This document shows, one piece after another, positions 8,884 to 17,289 of a stretch of 64,000 nucleotides of DNA. Origin of the DNA: Palsa-601 sp963801185 (GTDB lineage: Bacteria > Actinomycetota > Acidimicrobiia > Acidimicrobiales > Bog-793); NCBI GenBank assembly GCA_963801185.1, contig CAWDDW010000001.1, positions 1,116,001 to 1,180,000 on the forward strand, read 5' to 3'. How positions within the stretch are numbered: the first letter of the stretch is position 1; each line of letters starts with the position of its first letter. Under the pieces are notes generated by a model, which saw only the letters and a list, made by a program, of their open reading frames with translations, was not told where the DNA came from and made no database searches. A program made the position numbers and the translations under genes.

Positions 8884-9103
8884 CTCTCGCACTCCTCAAT
8901 CGTGCCTCATCGCCCCGCCGTCCGAGCCAACTTCGAAGATGCCGCGAACCAGTTGACAGACATGTAACGCCCAGTAATACTACGAGCAGTAAGGCTCCCA
9001 GCAACGGAAAAGGGGCATGCGAGGGCCGCAATTGCGACAATCGAACGGCGAGTAGACCGACTCAGGGGCTGGTCGGACGCCACGGGGTGACAGGGAGGAT
9101 GTC

Positions 9104-12100
9104 ATGACGCCACGACCGCAGCTCCGGAAGCGTTCGCTTCGAGGACGCGTCAGCGCAGTGCTCGCCGGGTGCGTCATCGGGGCAATGGTGACCGTCATCG
9201 CGCCGGCGGCGCTCGAAGGCGCCGCAGCAGCACCCACTGTGAGCTGCACCTTCAACGGCAAAGCCGGCCCCGCCCCGATCACCGGTGTAGTGCCAGGGAC
9301 CACCACGATCGCGATCACGTGCACCGGCACGTCGGGTCTCAGCCTCGCAGGCATCATGGCAAGCACGCTCGGGGGGATCATCATCCCTCCCGGCACCGCG
9401 ACCAACGAAGCCGACCTCGGAACCTTGACCGCGTTCACCGAGAAGCCTGCCGGTACCTACAAGGCCACGTTCTCGGTGCCCGCCAAGTTCAGTGCCACTG
9501 ACCCCAACGCCGTGTGCCCGCCCACGGCCGGCCAATTCAACGCAGGCCTCGTCGGTTGCGCGGTAGCGGTCATCAACACCTCCAACCTGTCGCCTTTCGC
9601 CAACCAGGAAGCCATCCTCGAGACGACCGCCCAGACGACGCCGCCCAACTCCCCGACGCTGGCAACTGCCACGAACGAAGTGACCCCAGGGGAGCACATC
9701 ACCTTCTCCGACGCCACCGGAGCCTGCCCTGACAACCCCACTGCCGTGAGCCGGTGCTGGTGGGGCGACGGCATAGTCGCCTCGTCAACCTCGTCGGAGC
9801 CGGCCACCTTGAGCGTCACCCTCGACGGCAGCGCCGTGCCCGGTGCCACGGGCACTGTGTCAGGACCAGGGACCAACGGCGAGGCCACCTACAACGGCAC
9901 CACCTTGGTGCCCCAGACTCTGAGCGGCTCGCTCACCTTGCCGGGCACTCTGTCGGACGGGACCCACACGCTGAAGGTGACCCAGACCAATGTGACCCCC
10001 TTTGACGGCAACGGGACCTCGCCAAAGGCCGGCTCGCCCGTCTCGGCGAGCACCACCCTCGTCGTCGGGACCATCTCCGGCCCTCTCGTCACCGGCGTCA
10101 GCCCTTCGACGGGAAGCTCCGCCGGCGGCGCCACCGTCACCATCTCCGGCAGCAACTTCACCGGAGCGACCGCAGTTCACTTCGGGACTGAGTCCGCGAA
10201 GTTCACGGTGAACTCGTCCACCTCCATCTCCGCCACCTCCCCGAAGGCCGCCGGAGGCGCGGTTGACGTGACGGTGACGACGCCGAAGGGAACGAGCTTC
10301 ACTTCGAATGCCGACCGCTTCATCTATCTTGCTCCGTCGGCCCCGGTCGTCACCGCCATCAGCCCCTCCTCGGGCACCCAGGACGGCGGCACGCTCGTAG
10401 CCGTGAGCGGTTCAGGCTTCAACAAGGCGACGGCTGTCCACTTCGGCACTGCCGCCTCCAAGTCGTTCCATGTGATCTCCGACACGCAGCTCGTCGCGGC
10501 TTCACCGAGCGGCTCGGGCACTGTGGACGTGACCGTCACCACCTCGCTCGGGACTTCGAGAACGGGCACGGCAGACGAGTTCTCGTACCTGGTCGGGCGC
10601 GCCGCGTCCCCGACCGTGGCCGCGGTGAGCCCATACGTCGGCACCGAGGGCACCGTCGTGACCGTGACAGGCACGAGTCTGTCCGGCGCCAAGTCGGTCC
10701 ACTTCGGCTCGACTGCCGCTACGAGCTACACGGTCGACTCCGACAACTCCATTACCGCAACAGCACCGGCGGGTTCGGTGACAGGAAGCCCGATCGACGT
10801 GACCGTGACGACGCGATCCGGCACGAGCGCCACAAGCAGTGCCGACAACTTCACCTACGTGAACAGCCCGGTCGTCACGAGTGTGAGCCCAAACGAGGAC
10901 TCGCCACTCGGCGGTTACTCGGTCACAGTCAACGGCTCCGGCTTCACAGGAGCAACGGAGGTCGAGTTCGGCAGCGCGCCGTCACCGGCTTTCACCGTCG
11001 ACGCCGACTCGGCGATCACTGCCACCGTGCCAGCCGGTACCGGCACAGTGGACGTGACGGTGACGACACCCGTCGGCACGAGCGCCAAGAGCAGCAACGA
11101 CCAGTTCACCTACGGTGCCCCTGTCGTCACGGGCGTCAGCCCCAACGCGGGCTCTCCGCTCGGTGGTTACTCGGCCACCGTCACCGGCACGGGATTCACA
11201 GGTGCCAGCTCGGTGTATTTCGGCACCACGCCCGCCACCGACGTGGTGGTGTCCTCTGATGACCAGTTGACGGCCACGGTGCCTGCGGGCACCGGCACAG
11301 TCGACGTGACGGTCACCACCTCGGGCGGAACGAGCGCCGCCTCGCCGGCCGACCAGTTCGACTACGTGGCCGTGCCGACCGTGAGCGGTGTCTCGCCGAA
11401 CCAGGGCCCGACCGCCGGGGGCAACCTGGTCTACGTCACCGGCACGAGCCTGACCGGGGCGACCATCGTTGACTTCGGGACCGCCGCCGCGAGCGACGTC
11501 ACCGTGCTCTCCGACACCTCGCTGATGGCAATAGCCCCGGCAGGCACCGGCACGGTCGATGTCACCGTCACCGTGCCCGGCGGCACGAGCCCTACATCAA
11601 CCGCCGACCAGTACACGTACTTCGCCGTCCCGACGGTCACGAACGTGAGCCCCGCCAGCGGATTCTCCTCGGGGGGTACGACGGTGAACATCACCGGGAC
11701 TGGTTTCTCGGCTGCTACAGCGGTGAACTTCGGGTCCGGCAACGGAACCGGTTTCACGATCAACTCGGACACCTCGATCACCGCCACCTCGCCGGGCTCA
11801 CCGCCCGGCGCCGGCCCGGTGGATGTGACGGTCTCGAACCCGGGCGGCACGAGCGTGACCTCCTCGGCCGACGTCTTCACCTACGTCGCGCTCCCGTCAG
11901 TGACCTCGGTCTACCCAGCGGCCGGACCTCTCGCAGGGGGAACCCAGGTCATCATCACCGGCACCGGTTTCACGAACTCGACCACCGTCGACTTCGGAAC
12001 GAGCGCCGGCACCGACGTCGCCTACGTCTCCTCGGGAATGATGCTCGCCACCTCTCCCGCCGGCTCGGGCACTGAGGACGTGACCGTCACCACGGCCGTC

Positions 12101-13996
12101 GGGACGAGCCTCACCTCCGGCGCGGACCAGTTCACCTACCAAGACGTTCCGACGGTGAGCTCGGTCAGCCCGAATGACGGACCTGTCGGCGGCAACGTGA
12201 GCGTGACGATCACTGGCACCAATCTCCTCGGTGCCAACGAAGTGGACTTCGGCACGACTCCTGCTGCGTCGTTCTCGGTCACCTCGCCCACCACCATCAC
12301 AGCTACTGCACCTTCCAATACCTCGCCAGGTGAGGTGGACGTGACGGTGATCACCCTCAGCGGGACGAGCGCTACCTCGACAGCCGACCAGTTCACCTAC
12401 GTCGCCACTCCCACCATCACGGCCGTCAGCCCGCCGGATGGACCGGTGAGCGGTGGCACGAGTGTGACGATCACGGGCACTGGGTTCACAGGTGCCAGCG
12501 CGGTCACCTTCGGCGGTGTGCCCGCCACCACCTTCACGGTGAACACGGACAGCTCCATCACCGCTACTGCTCCAGGCCAGGTCAACCCGGCCCCGTTCGG
12601 GGCCACTGTTCAGGTCACCACGGTAGGGGGAACAGCCGGTGACGGCTCGGTCGAGGACACGTTCACCTACACGCCGGTCGTGCCGACCATCACGTCGGTG
12701 TCGCCGAACGTGAACACCACTCTCGGCGACAGCCTCATCACGATCACCGGTACGGGCTTCACCAACAGCGCCACCGTGAGCTTCGGTACAGATGGCCCGT
12801 CGGGCGAAGTCAGCGTCCTCTCGCCCACGTCGCTCACGGCAAACAGCCCGCAGGGGGTGCCCGGAACCATCGACCTGACTGTGACGACCGAGGGCGGCAC
12901 CAGTCCGATCACCTCTGCCGACCAGTACACCTACGTGACGACGACGCCGACGATGATCGTCACCCCGGAGACCGGGAACAGCTCCGGGGACACAGTGACG
13001 CTTACCGGATCAGGCTTCGCGACCGGCAACTGGAACGACAACAACACCGGCGTGGCCCTGGTACAGGCCGACCCGCTGGCGGGCCTCATCTCGGGTTTCT
13101 CAGCGATAGAAGACCTCGACATCAACAACTTCGGTACGCCGACGGTCGATGACAACGGGAACTTCACGACGACTTACACCCTCCAGAGCCCCTTCGTGGC
13201 CCTGAATGATGCCAACGGGGCGTGCCCACCATTGCAGAACCAGGTCGACATGGGCCTCGTGGGCTGTGCGATCGTCGCCCTCGGCATCAACCCAGTGACA
13301 ATCCTTGCGGATCTGGCCGACGTTCCCGTCATCTACAGCGGCACTCAGCCCGACCCGCCCACACTGACCGTGCCTTCGACGGTGGTGCACGTCGGCAACA
13401 CGCTGACCTTCAGCGGCACTGGATGGTGGGGCTCGTACCCCGGTGGCGGGGCGACAGCGAAGATCTGCGGGATTGGCGGCAAGACGAAGACGTGCGACTC
13501 CACCACCGGCTCGGGGGTGGTTTCACCCGTGACGTACACGGGGCCGAACTCGGGTGCGGGGGGCAGTCTGCACGGGGCGACCGTGTCGGGGTCGATCGAC
13601 ATCGCTTCGGACCTCGCCGGTTGCACGACTTGCTTCCTCACCGTCACACAGCCGAACCTGACGCCTATCCCCGGGAAGGTCACCGCCTCGCTCGCGCTGA
13701 CCATCCTGCCGGCTGTGCCGACGGTGACCTCGGTGTCGCCCAACACGGGGACGACCGCGGGCGGCACCAAGGTGACGATCGCGGGGACGGGGTTCGACGG
13801 GGCGACGGCAGTGGACTTCGGCAAGGCTGCGGCCACGAAATTCAAGGTCGACAGCGCTACCAAGATCACCGCGACGGCGCCGAAGCACTCCGCCGGAGTG
13901 GTCGATGTCACGGTCACCACCGCGGGCGGCCGGAGCTCGACCTCGGTCCGCGATGCTTTTACGTATACGGTCCCGCCGAAAGTGAGGTTCGTGTAG
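9104..13996 (+). CDS. Giant secreted IPT/TIG-repeat protein
   Basis: A 1630-residue exported protein, uninterrupted. A signal peptide spans residues about 1-42 (Arg-rich start, hydrophobic core, cleavage near AAAAPTVS). Residues about 45-320 are a Thr/Ser-rich beta region with paired Cys. From about 325 to 1280 come 11 tandem IPT/TIG immunoglobulin-like domains of about 85 residues. Each opens with V-x-x-V-S-P-x-x-G and closes with V-D-V-T-V-T-T-x-x-G-T-S...F-T-Y. A further non-IPT region with four Cys follows, then a last IPT domain (about 1537-1623). There is no LPxTG motif, transmembrane anchor or Cys lipobox, so release or non-covalent wall association is likely. GGGAGG precedes the ATG by 7 nt. 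Adhesin or surface-layer role is inferred from architecture only. Confidence 0.9.
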   Translation: MTPRPQLRKRSLRGRVSAVLAGCVIGAMVTVIAPAALEGAAAAPTVSCTFNGKAGPAPITGVVPGTTTIAITCTGTSGLSLAGIMASTLGGIIIPPGTATNEADLGTLTAFTEKPAGTYKATFSVPAKFSATDPNAVCPPTAGQFNAGLVGCAVAVINTSNLSPFANQEAILETTAQTTPPNSPTLATATNEVTPGEHITFSDATGACPDNPTAVSRCWWGDGIVASSTSSEPATLSVTLDGSAVPGATGTVSGPGTNGEATYNGTTLVPQTLSGSLTLPGTLSDGTHTLKVTQTNVTPFDGNGTSPKAGSPVSASTTLVVGTISGPLVTGVSPSTGSSAGGATVTISGSNFTGATAVHFGTESAKFTVNSSTSISATSPKAAGGAVDVTVTTPKGTSFTSNADRFIYLAPSAPVVTAISPSSGTQDGGTLVAVSGSGFNKATAVHFGTAASKSFHVISDTQLVAASPSGSGTVDVTVTTSLGTSRTGTADEFSYLVGRAASPTVAAVSPYVGTEGTVVTVTGTSLSGAKSVHFGSTAATSYTVDSDNSITATAPAGSVTGSPIDVTVTTRSGTSATSSADNFTYVNSPVVTSVSPNEDSPLGGYSVTVNGSGFTGATEVEFGSAPSPAFTVDADSAITATVPAGTGTVDVTVTTPVGTSAKSSNDQFTYGAPVVTGVSPNAGSPLGGYSATVTGTGFTGASSVYFGTTPATDVVVSSDDQLTATVPAGTGTVDVTVTTSGGTSAASPADQFDYVAVPTVSGVSPNQGPTAGGNLVYVTGTSLTGATIVDFGTAAASDVTVLSDTSLMAIAPAGTGTVDVTVTVPGGTSPTSTADQYTYFAVPTVTNVSPASGFSSGGTTVNITGTGFSAATAVNFGSGNGTGFTINSDTSITATSPGSPPGAGPVDVTVSNPGGTSVTSSADVFTYVALPSVTSVYPAAGPLAGGTQVIITGTGFTNSTTVDFGTSAGTDVAYVSSGMMLATSPAGSGTEDVTVTTAVGTSLTSGADQFTYQDVPTVSSVSPNDGPVGGNVSVTITGTNLLGANEVDFGTTPAASFSVTSPTTITATAPSNTSPGEVDVTVITLSGTSATSTADQFTYVATPTITAVSPPDGPVSGGTSVTITGTGFTGASAVTFGGVPATTFTVNTDSSITATAPGQVNPAPFGATVQVTTVGGTAGDGSVEDTFTYTPVVPTITSVSPNVNTTLGDSLITITGTGFTNSATVSFGTDGPSGEVSVLSPTSLTANSPQGVPGTIDLTVTTEGGTSPITSADQYTYVTTTPTMIVTPETGNSSGDTVTLTGSGFATGNWNDNNTGVALVQADPLAGLISGFSAIEDLDINNFGTPTVDDNGNFTTTYTLQSPFVALNDANGACPPLQNQVDMGLVGCAIVALGINPVTILADLADVPVIYSGTQPDPPTLTVPSTVVHVGNTLTFSGTGWWGSYPGGGATAKICGIGGKTKTCDSTTGSGVVSPVTYTGPNSGAGGSLHGATVSGSIDIASDLAGCTTCFLTVTQPNLTPIPGKVTASLALTILPAVPTVTSVSPNTGTTAGGTKVTIAGTGFDGATAVDFGKAAATKFKVDSATKITATAPKHSAGVVDVTVTTAGGRSSTSVRDAFTYTVPPKVRFV
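10078..12945 (+). repeat. Tandem array of 11 IPT-domain-coding repeats
   Basis: Eleven diverged coding repeats of about 255-275 nt lie head to tail inside the giant gene. Nucleotide similarity is highest at the segment encoding DVTVTT and GTS at each domain end, and at the GTGFTGA segment. Repeats 4 and 5 (about 10,870-11,370) share the longest identical stretches, suggesting the most recent duplication. The reading frame is intact throughout. Confidence 0.85.
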
Positions 13997-14035
13997 CAGC
14001 GCGCCCCGACCGCCGCGCTGTGGCCATCGCAAGAC

Positions 14036-14075
14036 CGTGAAGCTCACGTCGCGCCGGCGCGACGTGAGCTTCACG
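14036..14075. terminator. 40-nt perfect palindrome downstream of the IPT gene
   Basis: The 40 nt read the same on both strands: an arm CGTGAAGCTCACGTCGCG, then the self-complementary centre CCGG, then the mirrored arm. It begins 40 nt after the stop of the IPT protein gene. As RNA it forms a very stable hairpin with at most a 4-nt loop but lacks a U-tract. It may act as a factor-dependent or U-less terminator or mRNA 3' stabiliser, or be a binding site for a large symmetric protein. Confidence 0.6.
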
Positions 14076-14253
14076 AGTCGAGCACGAGCGAACGTGCGGC
14101 TCCGAAGGCAAGCGGCGTCACCCTTCCGGCACGAACTCGTCGCGGATCGCTCGACACGTTCGAGCACCCTCACCGACAACGAGATCGGCACGCGGATGCC
14201 CGTGGACAATCTTGCGGCTCTCATCGAGTCGTCCTGAACACTCTAAAGGCCCC

Positions 14254-14282
14254 TTGCAGACTGCCGCCAAAATAGGTATAGT
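14254..14282 (+). promoter_or_regulatory. Sigma70-type promoter for the RNA upstream of helD
   Basis: TTGCAG at 14254-14259 and TATAGT at 14277-14282 are separated by exactly 17 nt. Each differs from the housekeeping consensus (TTGACA, TATAAT) at one to three positions. The region is strikingly AT-rich against its surroundings. Transcription would start near 14288-14290. Confidence 0.6.
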
Positions 14283-14287
14283 GACCA

Positions 14288-14407
14288 CTCGCAAGCCCGC
14301 TTTGAAAACCTATTCGAAGCTCTCAGGGAGAAGGTATTTCCTGTATTTGGGTGCTTGCATCAACCCTTATAGGTGAGTAGTTTCCGTCGGCATGTGCCGG
14401 CGTTTTT
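14288..14407 (+). ncRNA. Candidate structured RNA of about 120 nt upstream of helD
   Basis: Between a good promoter and an intrinsic terminator lies a non-coding, AT-rich segment with clear pairing. GCAAGCCC (14291-14298) pairs with GGG-U-GCUUGC (14349-14358). Nested inside, AAAACCU (14305-14311) pairs with AGGUAUUU (14332-14339) with one bulged A, and UCUC-AGG-GAGA (14321-14331) forms the tip. A weak CCU/AGG hairpin and the terminator follow. It could be a free small RNA, or a leader whose terminator attenuates helD, which starts 45 nt beyond. A 9-codon reading frame from GTG at 14351 (VLASTLIGE) has no well-placed ribosome binding site. I recognise no known riboswitch or RNA family. Confidence 0.5.
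14385..14407 (+). terminator. Intrinsic terminator ahead of helD
   Basis: CGUCGGC and GCCGGCG form a 7-bp GC stem (one G-U pair) around the loop AUGU, followed directly by five U. This is the most canonical Rho-independent terminator in the window, and it lies between the promoter at 14254 and the helD start at 14452. Confidence 0.7.
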
Positions 14408-14451
14408 GCGTGTCCAGGCCAGACGCGACGCGCCCGATTCGGTGATGTTCG

Positions 14452-16569
14452 ATGAGCTCCAACGGCAGGAACAACGTCGACCAAGCGATCATCGACCCGG
14501 AGATCCGTACGGAGCAGTCACACCTCGATCGCGCGCACAGCGGCCTGCGTGCGATGCGCGAGCGCGCCGAGCAACTGCTGGCGGACCTACGATCTGCGGG
14601 GAAGCCGGACCTCGACTACGAGGCGGCGTTCTTACGCCGAGTCGCCCTGCTCGGCGAGAGCCGGCGCCCCCTGCTGTTCGGCCGGATAGACGAAGAGACC
14701 GGTGACAGCTGGCGGGTCGGGCGGCGGCACGTGGAGGACCTCCGAGGGGACGTCCTCGTTGTCGACTGGCGCGCACCTATAGCCACACCCTTTTACCGAG
14801 CGCGCCCTGGTGACCCGCTCGGGCTCCGGCGACGGCGTCAGATCATGGTGGACGGCACCAAGGTCGTCGCGGTTGCCGACGACCTGTTCGGCCGGGGGCA
14901 CGAAAACGCCGACCGGACTCGCCTACGCGGGGGCGACGCACTGCTGGCTGAGCTCGAGCGCGCACGGACGGGCGAGATGCTCGACATCGTGGCCACGATC
15001 CAAGCAGAGCAGGACGAGATCATCCGGAGCCCGCTCGACGGCCTGCTCGTCGTCCAGGGCGGCCCCGGGACCGGGAAGACGGCAGTCGCTCTGCACCGAG
15101 CGGCGTACCTCTTGTACAACCACCCCGAGCTTGAGCGTTCAGGGGTCCTCGTGATAGGGCCGAGCAGGGCGTTTCTTCGGTACATCGCGCAGGTACTTCC
15201 CTCGCTCGGCGAGGAGGCCGTGCTCCAAATGACCATCGCCGACCTCGTCTCGCGCACGCGTGTCCGGGGCGAGGACCCACCGCTGGCGGCTCGCACGAAG
15301 GGCGACGTACGAATGACCGGCGTCATCGCCCGGGCGCTCGAGCTGAGCCGTAACCCCCTCACCGAGCCTGTCGCGGTGAAGGCTCGCTACACCGTCGTCA
15401 CACTCGATCCAGACACGGTCAACGGTCTCGTGGCAACGATCGCCGCCAGGGGCATGCCCTACAAGGCGGGAAGAGCTGCGCTCGGGGCGCGCCTTGTGAG
15501 CCTCGCCCGCCAGCGCCTCCGCAAAGCGCGCCGCTTCGAAGGAGACGAACCATGGTTCGCCAAAGAGCTGACGGCGGGAACCGAATTCGCCCAACTCCGC
15601 GACCGGCTGTGGCCGCGGGTCTCGCCCGCTCAGCTCGTCACGGACCTGCTGTCGCGCCCGGGCTTTCTCAAACGAGCGGCTCATGGCCTCCTCGACGAGG
15701 GGGAGGTGGCGGCACTGCACCGCCCGCGCCCGAGGTCCCTTGCGCGGGCCCCATGGACGTCCGACGACGTCGCGCTCCTCGACGAGGCGAACTTCCTCAT
15801 AAACGGCCAGACCCGGACCTACGGGCACGTGGTCGTCGACGAGGCACAGGACTTGAGCCCGATGCAGCTGCGGATGCTGGCCCGGCGTGCGCCCCGCGGC
15901 TCGCTCACCGTCCTCGGTGACATCGCGCAGGCCACCGGCACGTGGAGCTACCAGTCATGGGACGAGATCGCGCCACACCTGCCGAGCGGCGCCTCACGAA
16001 GAGAGGAATTGACACTCGGTTATCGGGCCCCCGGCCAGGTCCTCGAGATGGCCTCGCGCCTGCTAGCTGTATCGGCGCCCACAGTGCAGCCCACGAGATC
16101 GGTCCGGCGGGGCCGTCACGAGCCAAGGATCCTCGCCGTCACCGCGGAGAACCTCGTCTCCGCCAGCATCGACGAGGCGCGCCGCCTCGCCGGCGAAGGC
16201 TTCCTCGTCGGGCTGATCGTTCCGCCGGGACCTGTCGACGCCGAAGCGCTCCACGCGACGTCGAGCGCGTCCGACGTCGGCCGGCTCGACCGGGACGGGA
16301 TGTCGCGCCCCATAACACTCCTGCCGGCACCTGCTGCCAAGGGACTGGAGTTCGACGCCGTCGTGGTCGTCGAGCCGATGCTCATCGCCGGTGACGAAGT
16401 GCGAGGGCTGAGGCTGCTCTACGTCGCGCTGACGCGCCCAATCCAGCACCTCAGCATCGTGCATGCTGGCCCTCTGCCTGGACTGCTCACCGCCCGCGCC
16501 GAGACACCAGCTACTGGCCGAGGAGATTCACGTCTACGGGAGGCAAGGCCTGCACCTCCTGCTTGGTGA
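14452..16569 (+). CDS. helD: HelD-like RNA polymerase-recycling ATPase (UvrD-like)
   Basis: A 705-residue superfamily-1 helicase-like ATPase. It opens with an alpha-helical coiled coil (residues about 15-60, EIRTEQSHLDRAHSGLRAMR) typical of HelD proteins that reach into the RNA polymerase secondary channel. The conserved WRAPIATPFY segment follows, then Walker A QGGPGTGKTAVALHRAAYLLY (about 202), Walker B VVVDEAQDLSPMQ (about 463), and the C-terminal GLRLLYVALTRP motif VI. HelD/HelR proteins release stalled or rifampicin-bound RNA polymerase from DNA. The ATG at 14452 has no good Shine-Dalgarno. Upstream sits the structured RNA with terminator. The 3' end overlaps the convergent PRC-barrel gene by 59 nt. 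Confidence 0.87.
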   Translation: MSSNGRNNVDQAIIDPEIRTEQSHLDRAHSGLRAMRERAEQLLADLRSAGKPDLDYEAAFLRRVALLGESRRPLLFGRIDEETGDSWRVGRRHVEDLRGDVLVVDWRAPIATPFYRARPGDPLGLRRRRQIMVDGTKVVAVADDLFGRGHENADRTRLRGGDALLAELERARTGEMLDIVATIQAEQDEIIRSPLDGLLVVQGGPGTGKTAVALHRAAYLLYNHPELERSGVLVIGPSRAFLRYIAQVLPSLGEEAVLQMTIADLVSRTRVRGEDPPLAARTKGDVRMTGVIARALELSRNPLTEPVAVKARYTVVTLDPDTVNGLVATIAARGMPYKAGRAALGARLVSLARQRLRKARRFEGDEPWFAKELTAGTEFAQLRDRLWPRVSPAQLVTDLLSRPGFLKRAAHGLLDEGEVAALHRPRPRSLARAPWTSDDVALLDEANFLINGQTRTYGHVVVDEAQDLSPMQLRMLARRAPRGSLTVLGDIAQATGTWSYQSWDEIAPHLPSGASRREELTLGYRAPGQVLEMASRLLAVSAPTVQPTRSVRRGRHEPRILAVTAENLVSASIDEARRLAGEGFLVGLIVPPGPVDAEALHATSSASDVGRLDRDGMSRPITLLPAPAAKGLEFDAVVVVEPMLIAGDEVRGLRLLYVALTRPIQHLSIVHAGPLPGLLTARAETPATGRGDSRLREARPAPPAW

Positions 16570-17206
16570 TCTTGAGCCGTATCCCGCCGTTGACCTCATC
16601 CACCGCCCCGATCGGGATCGCCACTTGCTTGCGACCCCAGAGGTGCCCCTCTTGGAGAAGCACGTGGGTGACGTGGTGGTTGGCGGCGTCAATCACGAGC
16701 CCTTGCACCTTCCCGATGTTGCCGTCGGTGGCATGGACGTGCTCGCCCCGACGGACAGCCACCTCGCCCACGGGGATGGCGTCGTGGGTGAAGGCCTGGG
16801 CTGCCTGCTCGGTTCCCAAGCCCATGCCCATGTCGCTGCCGAGGCCCATGCCACCCATGCCGCCCACACCAACGCCCCCCATGCCAAGGCCGTAATAAGG
16901 CCAGTAGAGCACCTGTCCCGGGCCGTAGCCGGCGTAGTCGTTGCCTTCCGGCAGGAAGTGAGTCTCTTCGGCGGCAGTGAGCTTGTCGAACTCGGCCAAG
17001 GAGCAGCCGATCTGGATCGCGCCGGCCTCGGTCCCGACAAGGTCGAGCGGAACGAGTCGGGCAAGCCCCTGCCGGTGCTTCGGCTCGACCACGAGATGAG
17101 TGACCGCCCGTGCGAGGGGGTCGACCACCACTCGGCTCACCTCGCCACAGATCCCATCGGTGCAGCTGGCGTCGGCGCCGATCGTGAACCGGGTCGTCTC
17201 TGTCAT
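16511..17206 (-). CDS. Two-domain PRC-barrel protein with Gly/Met-rich linker
   Basis: A 231-residue protein. The first PRC-barrel-like domain covers residues about 3-75 (IGADASCTDGICGEVSRVVV, AVTHLVVEPKH). The linker, about 90-140, is rich in Gly, Met and Tyr (YWPYYGLGMGGVGVGGMGGM). A second PRC-barrel covers about 145-230 (HATDGNIGKVQGLVIDAANH, HVTHVLLQEGHLWGRK). PRC barrels occur in photosynthetic reaction-centre H subunits and in RimM, and free-standing versions are common stress or surface-associated proteins. The ATG at 17206 is preferred because GAGGAGG sits 6-7 nt upstream; the ATG at 17212 is too close. No signal peptide or membrane helix is seen. Confidence 0.8.
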   Translation of the reverse strand: MTETTRFTIGADASCTDGICGEVSRVVVDPLARAVTHLVVEPKHRQGLARLVPLDLVGTEAGAIQIGCSLAEFDKLTAAEETHFLPEGNDYAGYGPGQVLYWPYYGLGMGGVGVGGMGGMGLGSDMGMGLGTEQAAQAFTHDAIPVGEVAVRRGEHVHATDGNIGKVQGLVIDAANHHVTHVLLQEGHLWGRKQVAIPIGAVDEVNGGIRLKITKQEVQALPPVDVNLLGQ

Positions 17207-17289
17207 GGCCATCCTCCTCGTCTCGTCACCGGTGACGAAGCGCACCTCCGAGGGCCCCGGGCGGGAAGATGTCGAGGCCTCCCGAACTG

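Noticed and set aside
10078..12945. CRISPR-like or minisatellite array
   Set aside because: The regular repetition is a consequence of tandem IPT domains in one long frame; units are about 260 nt, diverged and coding.
14288..14407. tracrRNA of a type II CRISPR system
   Set aside because: It has a terminator and internal helices like a tracrRNA, but there is no cas gene or repeat array in the window and no repeat to pair with.
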